This document shows, piece after piece, positions 9,119 through 19,472 of a stretch of 64,000 nt of DNA. The stretch spans positions 1 through 64,000 of the forward strand of contig CAUDEQ010000001.1 in NCBI GenBank assembly GCA_958448635.1, in the 5' to 3' direction. Position 1 is the stretch's first letter. Every line of letters starts with the position of its first letter. The translations under genes and the position numbers were made by a program. The notes beneath the pieces are model-generated. The model did no database searches. It was not told the DNA's origin and was given only the letters and a program-made list of their open reading frames with translations. This stretch comes from an uncultured Bacillota bacterium (GTDB lineage: Bacteria > Bacillota > Clostridia > Peptostreptococcales > Anaerovoracaceae).

Positions 9119-9748
9119 ATGAAAATTACAAATCTTCCAAGCGGACCTTTGCAGGTCAATACCTATCTGGCAGTAGATGAGGATACCAATAAGGGATTCA
9201 TAGTCGATCCCGGCGGATATAATCCTGCTCTGACGAAGATGGTAAAGGACGAAAAAATTGACATAGAATATATAATTCTCACTCACGGTCATTCAGACCA
9301 CATATGCGGAGTGGAAGCTCATCTCAACGATTTTCCGGGTGCAAAGGTTGTCGCACATAAAGATGAGGAGCCTATGCTCCACGATGTGAGATTCAATTTC
9401 AGCGCAGAATTCGGTACACCGTGTACAATAGATGCAGACTTGTACGTGGAGGACGGAGATTCGCTGAATGTGGGGAATATGGAGCTGAAATTTTTCCATA
9501 CTCCGGGACATTCACCGGGCGGGATGTGCATTTACGCTGAGAAGGAAAACATTCTGTTCAGCGGAGATACGCTGTTCAGACAGTCGATAGGAAGAACGGA
9601 TTTTCCCGGATGCTCCTATGAGGCTCTGGCGGAAGCCATCCACAGCAAGCTTTTCGTCCTTCCCGATGAAACGCAGGTATTTCCGGGACACATGGGTCCT
9701 ACGCAGATAGGTTTTGAAAAGAGGAACAATCCATTTGTACACATTTAA
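9119..9748 (+). CDS. Metallo-beta-lactamase-fold hydrolase (glyoxalase II-like)
   Basis: A 209-residue single-domain metallo-hydrolase. THGHSDHICG (about 54-63) is the HxHxDH metal signature, and later histidines occur in FHTPGHSPGG and in VFPGHMGPT near the end, with the bridging aspartate in FSGDTLFR. This set matches the YcbL/hydroxyacylglutathione hydrolase-like group, cytoplasmic enzymes cleaving thioesters such as S-lactoyl thiols; the true substrate is not known. AAGGAG stands 8 bp before the ATG. Its last codons overlap the start of hemZ, so the two are translationally linked. Confidence 0.85.
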   Translation: MKITNLPSGPLQVNTYLAVDEDTNKGFIVDPGGYNPALTKMVKDEKIDIEYIILTHGHSDHICGVEAHLNDFPGAKVVAHKDEEPMLHDVRFNFSAEFGTPCTIDADLYVEDGDSLNVGNMELKFFHTPGHSPGGMCIYAEKENILFSGDTLFRQSIGRTDFPGCSYEALAEAIHSKLFVLPDETQVFPGHMGPTQIGFEKRNNPFVHI

Positions 9749-11087
9749 GATAAAAGGCGTAGAGAACATAAATCAATACGAAGAGCTTATCAAGGTTTTC
9801 CTTCCTGCAAACATGTATGTCTTGTCGGAAGAGGAAGCTGTCGGCGATGAAAACGCAGCTGTCTTTACATTTGAAGGAGATAAGGACGCTCTCAAGCGCA
9901 ATATCTACAGATACCTTTCAGAAGCGACAGGTAAATCACCGAAATGGGGAATACTTACAGGTATAAGACCTGTAAAGCTGGCAGGTGAGTTAAGCGACAG
10001 GCTGGGATGCGAAGAGGCGGCGAAAAAGATGATGGAGGATTATCTGATACACCCCCAAAAGGTCAGCCTTGTGATGGATATACTCGATTATCAGCGAAGA
10101 CTGCTGGGAAGACCTCATAAGGACAGCATTTCCATTTACATGGGGATACCCTTTTGTCCCACAAGGTGCCTTTACTGCTCATTCACGTCAAATCAGGTGA
10201 AAAAGCCTGAGATCGACAGATATCTTCAGGCGCTTTACAAGGAAATCGATTACTGTGCGGAAAGAATACGCTGCGGCATCTACAATGCCGAATCACTTTA
10301 CATAGGAGGAGGCACTCCCACATCTCTGGACGAATATCAGCTGGAACAGCTGCTGGACAGGATATGCAGCAGCTTCGATGTGAGGACTATGCGGGAGTTC
10401 ACAGTGGAAGCGGGACGTCCCGATACAATAACGCCAGAAAAGCTCAGGCTAATGAAGAAATACGGAGTGGGCAGGATCAGCATAAATCCCCAGTCCATGA
10501 AGCAGGAAACTCTCGATATCATAGGCAGGGCGCATACTGTCCGGGAGACCGAGGCTGCCTTTGAAATGGCAAGAGACGCCGGCTTTCACTGCATCAATGC
10601 CGATCTCATAGCAGGCCTTCCTCAGGAGGAGACCGATGATTTCAGTAGAAGTCTGAATCGGATGATAGCCATGGGAGCCGAAAACATCACGGTGCATACC
10701 CTCGCCGTAAAAAAAGCCTCGCGGCTCATGGAGCTGGACTCGGATTTCAACTATAAGCGGGAGGATATATGCGGCAGTATGCTGGAATACGCCCATGAAG
10801 CGCTTAAAAAATCAGGATATGAGCCTTATTATCTCTACAGACAGAAGCACACCTCAGGCAATACCGAAAACGTAGGGTTTTGCAGAAAGGATCTCATATC
10901 GCCGTACAATGTCAGAATAATGGAGGAGGCTCAATCCATTCTGGCTCTGGGAGCCGGCGGAATAAGCAAGGTCTATTATCCTGACGAAAACAGGCTTGAA
11001 AGAGTTGTCAATGTATCGAATTACGAAATTTATATAGACAGAATAGATGAGATGATACTGAGAAAAGAAAATAATTTTTGGAGGTAA
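9735..11087 (+). CDS. hemZ: Oxygen-independent coproporphyrinogen III dehydrogenase, HemZ type
   Basis: A radical-SAM enzyme of about 450 residues that converts coproporphyrinogen III to protoporphyrinogen IX without oxygen. The cluster-binding motif CPTRCLYC lies near residues 140-147, followed by a GGGTPT motif and a C-terminal HemN-like domain. HemZ-type proteins carry an extra N-terminal domain, present here. I chose TTG at 9735 because AGAGGA (9720-9725) is 9 bp upstream and the resulting MYTFKIKG fits HemZ N-termini; a TTG at 9714 has no good SD. The start overlaps the preceding gene by 14 bp. Some family members are heme chaperones rather than dehydrogenases, so the activity is inferred. 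Confidence 0.85.
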   Translation: MYTFKIKGVENINQYEELIKVFLPANMYVLSEEEAVGDENAAVFTFEGDKDALKRNIYRYLSEATGKSPKWGILTGIRPVKLAGELSDRLGCEEAAKKMMEDYLIHPQKVSLVMDILDYQRRLLGRPHKDSISIYMGIPFCPTRCLYCSFTSNQVKKPEIDRYLQALYKEIDYCAERIRCGIYNAESLYIGGGTPTSLDEYQLEQLLDRICSSFDVRTMREFTVEAGRPDTITPEKLRLMKKYGVGRISINPQSMKQETLDIIGRAHTVRETEAAFEMARDAGFHCINADLIAGLPQEETDDFSRSLNRMIAMGAENITVHTLAVKKASRLMELDSDFNYKREDICGSMLEYAHEALKKSGYEPYYLYRQKHTSGNTENVGFCRKDLISPYNVRIMEEAQSILALGAGGISKVYYPDENRLERVVNVSNYEIYIDRIDEMILRKENNFWR

Positions 11088-11090
11088 TAT

Positions 11091-12344
11091 ATGTTAACCA
11101 ATGCACCTAAAGGAACCAAGGACATGCTGCCTGATCAGGCGTATAAATGGCACTATATCGAAGAAAAATTCGCAGAAGTATGCAGAAGGTACGGATTCGA
11201 GGAAATCCGCACACCTGTATTCGAGCATACGGAGCTTTTCCAGAGAGGCGTAGGCGATACCACCGATATCGTTCAGAAGGAAATGTATACCTTCATGGAT
11301 TACGGCAAGAGAAGCATCACGCTGAAGCCTGAAGGAACATCTCCTGTAGTCAGAGCCTTCACGGAACATAAGCTTTATGCCGGTGTACAGCCCAACAAGT
11401 TCTATTACAATATACCGTGCTTCAGATATGAAAAGCCGCAGGCAGGAAGACTCAGGGAGTTCCATCAGTTCGGAGTTGAGACCTTCGGCAGCAACGATAT
11501 GATGGCTGACGCCGAGATCATAAGTCATGCATATGATTTTCTCAACGAGATGGGAATCACCGATATAGAGCTGAGAATAAACAGCGTAGGCTGCCCGGAG
11601 TGCAGAAAGGTACACAGAGAGGCTCTCAGGGAGTTCCTGAAGCCTAAATACGATGAGCTGTGCGATACATGCAAGGACAGATATGAAAGAAATCCGCTGA
11701 GGATAATCGATTGCAAATCACCGATATGTCAGGAGCTGGTGGCAGGAGCGCCTATGATGCTGGATTATCTCTGCGATGACTGCAGAGAAGCCTTTGAGCA
11801 GCTTAAAGCCAACCTGACAGCCATGGAGATAGAATACGTCGTGGATCCCGGAATCGTAAGAGGACTGGATTATTACACCAAGACTGCCTTTGAGTTTGTG
11901 ACAACAAAGATAGGCGCACAGGGAACAGTATGCGGCGGCGGAAGATACGACGGACTGGTAGAGGAGGTCGGCGGACCTTCAACTCCGGGCGTGGGATACG
12001 GTCTAGGCAAGGAAAGACTTCTGCTAACCATGGAAGCCTGCGGAGTCCAGATTCCGGAGCCTGACAGCACAGACGTGTTCATCGCCGTGCTTGGCGAGGA
12101 GGCCAAGGCAGCTGGCCTTAAGCTGATGAGACAGCTGAGAAACGCAGGCGTTTCGGCACAGATGGACATAATGGGAAGAAACATCAAGAATCAGTTCAAG
12201 TATGCCAACAGGATCAATGCGAAGAAAACCGTCGTAATAGGTGCAGATGAACTGGCAAACAACAGCTTTGCCATCAAGGATATGGCAACGTCACAGCAGG
12301 TTGAGGTTCCTATGGAAGATATAGTTACCGAGCTGACGAAATAA
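11091..12344 (+). CDS. hisS: Histidyl-tRNA synthetase
   Basis: A 417-residue class II synthetase that attaches histidine to tRNA-His. It opens with the conserved APKGTKDMLPD; motif 2 (RYEKPQAGRLREFHQFGVE) is followed by the histidine A motif GLDYYTKTAFEF (about 257-268) and a C-terminal anticodon-binding domain. Length is typical. GGAGG lies 7 bp before the ATG and only 3 bp separate it from hemZ. No T-box leader is visible, so it seems to be expressed from the upstream operon. Confidence 0.97.
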   Translation: MLTNAPKGTKDMLPDQAYKWHYIEEKFAEVCRRYGFEEIRTPVFEHTELFQRGVGDTTDIVQKEMYTFMDYGKRSITLKPEGTSPVVRAFTEHKLYAGVQPNKFYYNIPCFRYEKPQAGRLREFHQFGVETFGSNDMMADAEIISHAYDFLNEMGITDIELRINSVGCPECRKVHREALREFLKPKYDELCDTCKDRYERNPLRIIDCKSPICQELVAGAPMMLDYLCDDCREAFEQLKANLTAMEIEYVVDPGIVRGLDYYTKTAFEFVTTKIGAQGTVCGGGRYDGLVEEVGGPSTPGVGYGLGKERLLLTMEACGVQIPEPDSTDVFIAVLGEEAKAAGLKLMRQLRNAGVSAQMDIMGRNIKNQFKYANRINAKKTVVIGADELANNSFAIKDMATSQQVEVPMEDIVTELTK

Positions 12345-12374
12345 ATACAGATTTAACAGATATAGGAGAGACAA

Positions 12375-14144
12375 ATGAGCATTTACAAGAGAACCCACAT
12401 GTGCGGTGAACTCAGAAAAGAGAATATTGGGGAAGAGGTCGTGCTTAACGGCTGGATACAGAAGAGGAGAAATCTCGGAGGGCTGATTTTCTGCGATGTC
12501 AGAGACAAGACGGGAATAACTCAGGTGGTATTCAACGATGAAATACCTCAGGAGCTTTTCGATAAAGCCGACAGGCTGAGAAGCGAATATGTGGTAGGCA
12601 TCAAGGGAAGGGTGGCAGAGAGAGAATCCAAGAACAAGGATCTCGATACAGGAGATATCGAGGTTTTCGCCGATGATCTCATCATCTATTCCGAGGCGGA
12701 AACTCCTCCTATATACATCAAGGACAACGACAATGTGGACGACAACCTGAGACTCAAGTACAGATATCTCGACTTGAGAAAGAAAAAGATGCAGGACAAC
12801 CTGACATTCAGACATAGCCTTGTCAAGCTGACGAGAGATTACTTTGCAGAGAACGGATTTACAGAGGTGGAAACTCCGGTTCTTATAAAATCCACGCCGG
12901 AGGGAGCCAGAGACTATCTCGTTCCCAGCAGAGTGAATCATGGAAGATTCTATGCGCTGCCTCAGTCGCCGCAGATGTTCAAGCAGCTGCTGATGGTGGG
13001 CGGCACCGACAGATACGTCCAGATCGTCAAGTGCTTCAGAGATGAGGACCTTCGAGCTGACAGACAGCCGGAATTCACGCAGATAGATTTGGAGATGTCC
13101 TTCGTGGACGTGGACGATGTCATCGAAATACAGGAAGGCTTTCTCAAGAGAGTTTTCAAGGAAATGAAGGGCATCGACATAGTGACTCCGTTTCCGAGGA
13201 TACCTTACGATGAAGCCATGGAAAGATACGGCAGCGACAAGCCTGACACCAGAGTGGGCTTTGAGCTTAAGGATATCACGGAGTTGGTGAAAGACTGCGG
13301 ATTCAAGGTGTTCACCGATGCCATCGCATCCGGCGGAAGCGTCAGAGGAATATGCATAACAGGCGCTGCCGAAAGCTATACGAGAAAAAAGATAGACAAG
13401 CTCACCGAGCAGGTGAAGAGCTACGGGGCAAAAGGCATGGTATGGATGAAGATGTCCGACGGTGAGATATCTTCTTCGGTAAACAAGTTCTTTTCACAGG
13501 AGGAGCTGGCTGCCATTGCTGAAAAGCTGGAGGCTGAACCGGGAGACCTGATTCTTATAATATCAGACAAGAACAAGGTGGTATTTGACAGTCTCGGATT
13601 CCTGAGAAGGCACATAGCCGATGAGCTTGGGCTGTTGGATGATAACCAATACAATCTGCTGTGGGTCACAGACTTCCCGCTGTTCGAATACGACGAAGAA
13701 ACCGACAGCTATCACGCTATGCATCATCCGTTCACATCACCGAGGGAGGAGGATGCAGAGCTGCTGAAGACCGATCCTATGAAGGCAAAGGCCAACGCCT
13801 ACGATATAGTTCTCAACGGAGTTGAGCTGGGTGGAGGCAGCATAAGGATCCATGACAGGGATATGCAGGAGGATATGTTCAGAGCCATGAACATGAGTCA
13901 GGAAGAGATCGACGAAAAGTTCGGCTTTCTGGTGGAGGCATTCAAATACGGCACACCTCCTCATGGCGGCCTTGCATACGGACTTGACAGACTGGTGATG
14001 CTCCTTACGGGAGAAAAATCCATCAGAGAGGTCATCGCATTCCCTAAGAACCAGAACGCTCAGTGCATGGTCAGCGAAGCTCCGGGAATCGTTGAAGAGG
14101 AGCAGCTTGAGGAGCTTGGAATCAGCATAAACACAGAAAAATAA
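12375..14144 (+). CDS. aspS: Aspartyl-tRNA synthetase
   Basis: A 589-residue bacterial-type class II AspRS: N-terminal OB-fold anticodon domain (RTHMCGELR.., about 1-100), catalytic core with [11 protein letters not shown] (about 197-207) and [16 protein letters not shown], an inserted GAD domain (about 290-420) and the class II motif 3 [12 protein letters not shown] near the end. Whether it charges only tRNA-Asp or also tRNA-Asn cannot be decided from the sequence. It follows hisS by 30 bp, as in Bacillus, with AGGAGAG upstream of the ATG. Confidence 0.96.
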   Translation: MSIYKRTHMCGELRKENIGEEVVLNGWIQKRRNLGGLIFCDVRDKTGITQVVFNDEIPQELFDKADRLRSEYVVGIKGRVAERESKNKDLDTGDIEVFADDLIIYSEAETPPIYIKDNDNVDDNLRLKYRYLDLRKKKMQDNLTFRHSLVKLTRDYFAENGFTEVETPVLIKSTPEGARDYLVPSRVNHGRFYALPQSPQMFKQLLMVGGTDRYVQIVKCFRDEDLRADRQPEFTQIDLEMSFVDVDDVIEIQEGFLKRVFKEMKGIDIVTPFPRIPYDEAMERYGSDKPDTRVGFELKDITELVKDCGFKVFTDAIASGGSVRGICITGAAESYTRKKIDKLTEQVKSYGAKGMVWMKMSDGEISSSVNKFFSQEELAAIAEKLEAEPGDLILIISDKNKVVFDSLGFLRRHIADELGLLDDNQYNLLWVTDFPLFEYDEETDSYHAMHHPFTSPREEDAELLKTDPMKAKANAYDIVLNGVELGGGSIRIHDRDMQEDMFRAMNMSQEEIDEKFGFLVEAFKYGTPPHGGLAYGLDRLVMLLTGEKSIREVIAFPKNQNAQCMVSEAPGIVEEEQLEELGISINTEK

Positions 14145-14166
14145 TTTAGTAAAAAGGAAATATTAT

Positions 14167-15384
14167 ATGAACATACTTAAAAAATGGACGGAGATAAGTC
14201 TTGTAAAGAGAATAATAGCAGGACTGATAATAGGAATAATTCTCGGTGTTACGGTACCGAAAGCAGCAGTAATAGGAATTTTCGGAGATCTTTTTGTAGG
14301 AGCATTGAAAGCCATTGCACCTCTTCTCGTTCTCTTCCTTGTCATGCATGCTCTTTCCAACAAGCAGGATTCTGCTGAGAGCAATATGAAGTCGGTTATA
14401 GTTCTCTATCTCATCAGCACATTCTCGGCTGCCGTCACAGCTGTCATTGCCAGCTTTGTTTTCCCATCTACCCTTGTCCTTCCTTCCGGGGCTGAAGGGG
14501 CGGCGCCTGAGGGTATAGCAGAGGTGCTGAAATCACTGTTGATGAACGTTGTGGCAAATCCTGTTGATGCGCTGATAAATGCCAACTACATAGGCGTGCT
14601 GGCATGGGCTGTAATACTGGGGCTTGCACTGAGAAAGGCCGGTGAAAACACCATAAATGTCATAGGAGATGTGGCAGATGCATTTTCAACAGCCATAAGA
14701 TGGGTCATCAATTTCGCACCTTTCGGTATAATGGGACTGGTCTTTGTGACGGTATCGGAAACCGGAGTAAAGTCTCTGCTTTCATACGGACACATAATCC
14801 TTGTACTGGTGGGCTGCATGCTTTGCGTTGCATTCATCATAAACCCGCTCATCGTTTTCATCAATATCAGACAGAATCCTTATCCTCTGGTATTAAAATG
14901 TATTAAGGACAGCGGAATAATGGCATTCTTTACTAGAAGCTCGGCTGCCAACATACCTGTAAACATGAGACTTTGTGAGAATCTGGGACTCGATGAGAAG
15001 CAGTACTCCGTATCCATACCGCTGGGAGCCACCATAAACATGGCGGGCGCCGCCATCACAATAACGGTTCTTACATTGGCTGCCGCCAATACCCTGGATA
15101 TCGAGGTGGACTTCGCCACAGCCGTTCTGCTGAGCATCATAGCTTCAGTGTCAGCATGCGGTGCGTCGGGAGTTGCCGGAGGCTCGCTGCTTCTGATACC
15201 TCTTGCCTGCAGCCTTTTAGGCATATCCAACGATATAGCCATGCAGGTTGTAGGAGTCGGTTTCATAATAGGAGTTATTCAGGATTCATGCGAAACGGCT
15301 CTTAACTCGTCGTCGGATGCGCTCTTTACAGCTACTGCTGAATTCAGAAAGAGAAAGAAAGCAGGCATCAAAATTGAATGGTGA
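14167..15384 (+). CDS. sstT: Serine/threonine:Na+ symporter, SstT-like
   Basis: A 405-residue member of the dicarboxylate/amino acid:cation symporter family with about eight membrane helices and two re-entrant loops. The substrate-binding signature [14 protein letters not shown] and the sodium-site stretch [14 protein letters not shown] match SstT, which imports serine and threonine with Na+. The family assignment is firm and the substrate is inferred. GGAAA precedes the ATG. The C-terminus is strongly basic (RKRKKAG) and its gene overlaps the start of nadD by 11 bp. Confidence 0.85.
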   Translation: MNILKKWTEISLVKRIIAGLIIGIILGVTVPKAAVIGIFGDLFVGALKAIAPLLVLFLVMHALSNKQDSAESNMKSVIVLYLISTFSAAVTAVIASFVFPSTLVLPSGAEGAAPEGIAEVLKSLLMNVVANPVDALINANYIGVLAWAVILGLALRKAGENTINVIGDVADAFSTAIRWVINFAPFGIMGLVFVTVSETGVKSLLSYGHIILVLVGCMLCVAFIINPLIVFINIRQNPYPLVLKCIKDSGIMAFFTRSSAANIPVNMRLCENLGLDEKQYSVSIPLGATINMAGAAITITVLTLAAANTLDIEVDFATAVLLSIIASVSACGASGVAGGSLLLIPLACSLLGISNDIAMQVVGVGFIIGVIQDSCETALNSSSDALFTATAEFRKRKKAGIKIEW

Positions 15385-16015
15385 TGCAGACGTTAAAAGA
15401 ATAGGCATATTCGGAGGCTCCTTCGACCCTGTTCATCTGGGGCATACGGGACTTGCTTCAGATGCCATGAAACAGGCAGGTCTCCACAAGGTCATTTTCG
15501 TTCCCACGGCAATACAGCCTTTCAAGCTTGACAGGACGCCTGAGCAGGGCAGGGACAGGCTGGAAATGCTGAAGCTTGCTGCAGGTGATACGGAGGGCTT
15601 TGAGATTTCCACATACGAGCTGGACCATCAGGGTATATCGTATTCATATCTGACTATGCGTGCCATGCAGCATCGCTTCGGAGAGGACGCCAGGCTGTAT
15701 TTCATAACGGGGACCGATGCTTTTCTCAAGATAAACAAGTGGAGGAACTCGGAGGAAATGCTGGAAAAATACGGTTATATCATCGGAACGAGACCGGGCT
15801 GTGAAAAGGAAGAGCTTGAGACCCTGCTAGACAACATACGCAGATCACATAATACTGAGATAATATGTATCGATAACGTGCAGATAGATGTTTCATCGAC
15901 GGAAATAAGGCAGAGGCTTGACAGCGGCCTTTCCATCGATGATCTCGTATCGGATAAGGTAGAAAGGTATATCAAAGAGAATGGATTGTACAGAACCACA
16001 GTACAAGAAGTCTGA
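15374..16015 (+). CDS. nadD: Nicotinate-nucleotide adenylyltransferase
   Basis: About 213 residues; makes deamido-NAD from nicotinate mononucleotide and ATP in NAD synthesis. [11 protein letters not shown] (about residues 14-24) is the nucleotidyltransferase HxGH signature, and SSTEIRQRL near the C-terminus is the ISSTxIR motif. The start is uncertain: no ATG fits well, and TTG at 15374 gives a normal N-terminus (KRIGIFGG) and a short overlap with sstT; an ATG at 15317 would add an unlikely tail and lacks an SD. The nadD-yqeK-rsfS order is conserved in Firmicutes. Confidence 0.9.
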   Translation: MNGDADVKRIGIFGGSFDPVHLGHTGLASDAMKQAGLHKVIFVPTAIQPFKLDRTPEQGRDRLEMLKLAAGDTEGFEISTYELDHQGISYSYLTMRAMQHRFGEDARLYFITGTDAFLKINKWRNSEEMLEKYGYIIGTRPGCEKEELETLLDNIRRSHNTEIICIDNVQIDVSSTEIRQRLDSGLSIDDLVSDKVERYIKENGLYRTTVQEV

Positions 16016-16595
16016 TGTAAAGCCTGATTACAAGGAGCTGAAGGATCAGATCATCGAATATATAGAAAAAAACCTTAATGAAAAACGCCTCAGGCATACG
16101 TATTCAGTGGCAAAAGAGGCTGTGAAGCTGGCGGAAAGGTACGGAGCCGATGCAGAGAGAGCAGAGCTTGCTGCGCTGTTTCACGATATGTTCAGGAGTA
16201 CTCCCGTACCGGTCTTGAACATGTATATAAGGCAGATGGGTTTGTCGGAAAGCAATATGGACAACCCCAATCTTTCCCATGGAAAGATTGCAGCTGCCGT
16301 GATGAAGAAGGATTACGGTATAGAGGACCTTGAGCTTCTCAATGCCGTTTCGTATCATACCACAGGCAGGGCAGGAATGACGCTGTTGGAAAAGATAATT
16401 TTTCTGGCTGATGCCATAGAGCCGGGGAGGAAATATCCCGATGTGGAAAAAATAAGAGAAATGGCTTATGTCGATATCGACAGAGCCTGTATTGGTTCTC
16501 TTGAAAGAACCGTTAAATATGTCAGGGAGATAGGAGAGTACCTTGATCCTGATACGGAAAAAGCAATCGATTATTTAAAGGAGGCGCAGGATTGA
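15981..16595 (+). CDS. yqeK: HD-domain Ap4A hydrolase, YqeK family
   Basis: A 204-residue HD-superfamily hydrolase. RHTYSVAKEAV near residue 38, HD at about 68-69 (FHDMF) and later histidines (LSHGKI, SYHTTG) supply metal ligands. YqeK proteins split diadenosine tetraphosphate symmetrically to ADP. The ATG at 15981 lies inside the end of nadD, a 35-bp overlap; no better start is visible downstream in frame. It sits between nadD and rsfS, its standard place. Confidence 0.9.
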   Translation: MDCTEPQYKKSDVKPDYKELKDQIIEYIEKNLNEKRLRHTYSVAKEAVKLAERYGADAERAELAALFHDMFRSTPVPVLNMYIRQMGLSESNMDNPNLSHGKIAAAVMKKDYGIEDLELLNAVSYHTTGRAGMTLLEKIIFLADAIEPGRKYPDVEKIREMAYVDIDRACIGSLERTVKYVREIGEYLDPDTEKAIDYLKEAQD

Positions 16596-16945
16596 TGATG
16601 GAATCTAAAGATTTGGCAATGAAAATCGCCAACATGCTTGCCGAAAAGAAGGCCATAGACGTTCTGGTGATCGACATATCGCCCAAAGCATCATTTGCCG
16701 ATTATTTCGTTATGGCCTCAGGCGGAAGCGAAAGACAGATGAGCGCCCTTGTGGACAATGTGGAGGATATGCTGGAGCCTGAAGGGATTTTCCCTAAGAG
16801 CATCGAAGGAAAGAGAACGTCGGGCAACTGGATACTGATGGACTACGGTGATGTGATAGTCAATGTCATGACTGTCGAAATGAGGGAAAAATATAATCTT
16901 GAAAAGATCTGGGGAGACTGTGAGACCCTGGAAATCAATAAATAA
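16595..16945 (+). CDS. rsfS: Ribosome silencing factor
   Basis: About 116 residues of the Iojap/RsfS family. It binds protein uL14 on the large ribosomal subunit and blocks subunit joining when nutrients are short. The conserved IDISPKASFADYFVMASG and the NWILMDYGDVIVNVM stretches are present. AAAGGAGG (16577-16584) lies 10 bp before the ATG at 16595, which overlaps the yqeK stop as TGATG, so translation is coupled. Confidence 0.93.
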   Translation: MMESKDLAMKIANMLAEKKAIDVLVIDISPKASFADYFVMASGGSERQMSALVDNVEDMLEPEGIFPKSIEGKRTSGNWILMDYGDVIVNVMTVEMREKYNLEKIWGDCETLEINK

Positions 16946-16957
16946 TGGAGGAAAGAA

Positions 16958-19426
16958 ATGTTAGATAAGTATAATTTCGGTGAAATTGAAGCAAAATGGC
17001 AGAAAAAATGGGAGGATACCAATGCTTTTAAAGTAACAGAGGACTCGGACAAGGAAAAGTACTATGTCCTCGAGATGTTCCCTTATCCTTCCGGCAAGCT
17101 TCACATGGGTCATGTGAGAAATTATTCCATCGGTGACGTTATCGCCAGATTCAAGAAGATGAAGGGCTACAATGTTCTGCATCCGATGGGTTACGACGCC
17201 TTCGGTCTTCCGGCGGAAAACGCTGCCATAAAGAACAATGTTGAGCCTGCGGAATGGACATGGAGCAACATCGAAGACATGAACCGCCAGCTGAGAGAGC
17301 TGGGTCTTTCATACGACTGGGACAGAGAGCTGGCAACTGCCCATCCTTCATATTACAAGTGGATGCAGTGGATCTTCATCCAGTTCTATAAGAAAGGTCT
17401 GGCATACAAGAAGGAAAACCCTGTAAACTGGTGTCCAAGCTGTCAGACGGTTCTTGCCAATGAGCAGGTGGTGGACGGCTGCTGCGAAAGATGCGGAACT
17501 GCAGTAGGCAAGAAGAATCTCTCACAGTGGTACTTCAAGATCACAGATTATGCCGACAGGCTTCTTGAAAACCTCGATAAGCTGGAAGGCTGGCCAAACA
17601 AGGTTAAAATCATGCAGAGGAACTGGATAGGTAAATCGCATGGCGCCGAGGTGGAGTTCAAGATCAAGGACAGAGACGAGACGCTGACCGTATTCACTAC
17701 TCGCGTGGACACCATATTCGGAACTACCTTCATGGTTCTGGCTCCTGAATACCCTACAGTTATCGATATGGTAAAGGGAACTGAGTATGAGGCTGCCGTC
17801 ATGGAATACATCGACAGATGCGCTCATATGAATGAGATCGAGAGGACGTCCACAGCCAACGAGAAAACAGGCGTCTTCATCGGCCAGTATGCAGTCAATC
17901 CTTTCACCGGAAAATCAATGCCTATATATATATCCGACTATGTACTGATGGGATACGGTACAGGAGCTGTAATGGGCGTACCTGCTCACGACCAGCGTGA
18001 CTTCGAGTTCGCCAAGAAATTCGATCTTGAGATAATACCTGTAATAGATCCTCAGGACCCTGAAGTGGATCTTAACGACCTGAAGGAAGCATGCGCCGCA
18101 GAGGGCGTGGTCATCAATTCAGGAGAATTCAACGGAATGAACAACAAGGAGGCAATACAGAAAATTGCAGAGGTTGCCGAGGAAAGAGGAATAGGACGAA
18201 AGACTGTTAATTACAGACTTCGTGACTGGCTCATATCGAGACAGAGGTACTGGGGAACACCTATACCTATGATCTACTGCGACAGCTGCGGCTGGGTTCC
18301 TGAAAAAGAGGAAAACCTCCCTGTTATGCTGCCTACAGATGTTGAGTTTACAGGAAAAGGAGAGTCGCCTCTGGCAACCAGCAAGACCTTCAGAGACACT
18401 GTTTGCCCGGTATGCGGCAAGCCTGCCAAGAGAGAGCTGGATACCATGGACACCTTCCTTGATTCATCGTGGTACTTCCTCAGATATTGCGATGCAAGAA
18501 ACGAGAGTGAAGCCTTCTCCAAGGAAAAGGTGGATTACTGGATGAACGTCGATCAGTACATCGGCGGAGTGGAGCATGCCATTCTTCATCTGATGTACGC
18601 CAGATTCTTCCAGATGGCTCTCTACGATTTGGGATATGTCAGCGACGAGGAGCCGTTCAAAAATCTCCTGACCCAGGGCATGGTAATCAAGGACGGCGCC
18701 AAGATGAGCAAATCCCTCGGCAACGTTGTCAGTCCTGCGGAAATCATAGAAAAATACGGAGCAGATACAGCAAGGCTCTTCATACTCTTCGCTGCACCTC
18801 CTGAAAGGGAGCTGGACTGGTCAGATAAGGGGGTTGAGGGAAGCTTCAGATTCATCAACAGAGTATATAGAGCAGTATATGAATACAAGCAGAAATACGG
18901 CGATGTAAGCGGCGACTATGAGATAAAGACAGATGCCGACAAGAACATGGCCTACTGGATGAATTACGCCATTAAGAAGGTATCCGACGATATCGGCGAA
19001 CGATTCAATTTCAATACTGCCATCAGCACCATCATGGAAATGGTCAACGAAATGTACAAGTACAAGGAAGGAGAGGTAAACGAAAAGCTGTACGGCGCTG
19101 CAGTGAGAAACCTCATTATCATGCTTGCACCTTTCGTTCCTCATGTAACTGAAGAAATGTGGGAGCACTTGGGCTTCGAAGGCTCCGTTCACCAGCAGAG
19201 CTGGCCTGAATACGATGAAAGCGCTCTCGTAAAGGACAGCGTTGAAATAGTCGTGCAGATAAACGGCAAAATAAAAGAAAAAATAAATATACCCGGCGAT
19301 TTATCGAGAGAGGAAATGGAGAAAATCGCCATGGAGGACGAAAAGGTAAAAGGACTTACGGAAGGAAAGAACGTTGTAAAGGTTATAGCTGTTCCGGGAA
19401 AGCTGCTTAACATAGTGGTTAAATAG
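16958..19426 (+). CDS. leuS: Leucyl-tRNA synthetase
   Basis: An 822-residue class I synthetase of bacterial type. HMGH (in [14 protein letters not shown], about residues 48-51) is the HIGH motif and KMSKSLGN the second signature; between them lie zinc-binding cysteines (CPSCQT, CERCG) and the CP1 editing domain with the threonine-rich region and [13 protein letters not shown]. The C-terminal helical anticodon domain and a short Ile/Val-rich end are complete. GGAGGAAAG precedes the ATG, 12 bp after rsfS. No T-box is seen. Confidence 0.97.
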   Translation: MLDKYNFGEIEAKWQKKWEDTNAFKVTEDSDKEKYYVLEMFPYPSGKLHMGHVRNYSIGDVIARFKKMKGYNVLHPMGYDAFGLPAENAAIKNNVEPAEWTWSNIEDMNRQLRELGLSYDWDRELATAHPSYYKWMQWIFIQFYKKGLAYKKENPVNWCPSCQTVLANEQVVDGCCERCGTAVGKKNLSQWYFKITDYADRLLENLDKLEGWPNKVKIMQRNWIGKSHGAEVEFKIKDRDETLTVFTTRVDTIFGTTFMVLAPEYPTVIDMVKGTEYEAAVMEYIDRCAHMNEIERTSTANEKTGVFIGQYAVNPFTGKSMPIYISDYVLMGYGTGAVMGVPAHDQRDFEFAKKFDLEIIPVIDPQDPEVDLNDLKEACAAEGVVINSGEFNGMNNKEAIQKIAEVAEERGIGRKTVNYRLRDWLISRQRYWGTPIPMIYCDSCGWVPEKEENLPVMLPTDVEFTGKGESPLATSKTFRDTVCPVCGKPAKRELDTMDTFLDSSWYFLRYCDARNESEAFSKEKVDYWMNVDQYIGGVEHAILHLMYARFFQMALYDLGYVSDEEPFKNLLTQGMVIKDGAKMSKSLGNVVSPAEIIEKYGADTARLFILFAAPPERELDWSDKGVEGSFRFINRVYRAVYEYKQKYGDVSGDYEIKTDADKNMAYWMNYAIKKVSDDIGERFNFNTAISTIMEMVNEMYKYKEGEVNEKLYGAAVRNLIIMLAPFVPHVTEEMWEHLGFEGSVHQQSWPEYDESALVKDSVEIVVQINGKIKEKINIPGDLSREEMEKIAMEDEKVKGLTEGKNVVKVIAVPGKLLNIVVK

Positions 19427-19472
19427 AATTGATTCCTTTATACCTTTTGTCAGAAAGGAAAGAAAGAATTAT

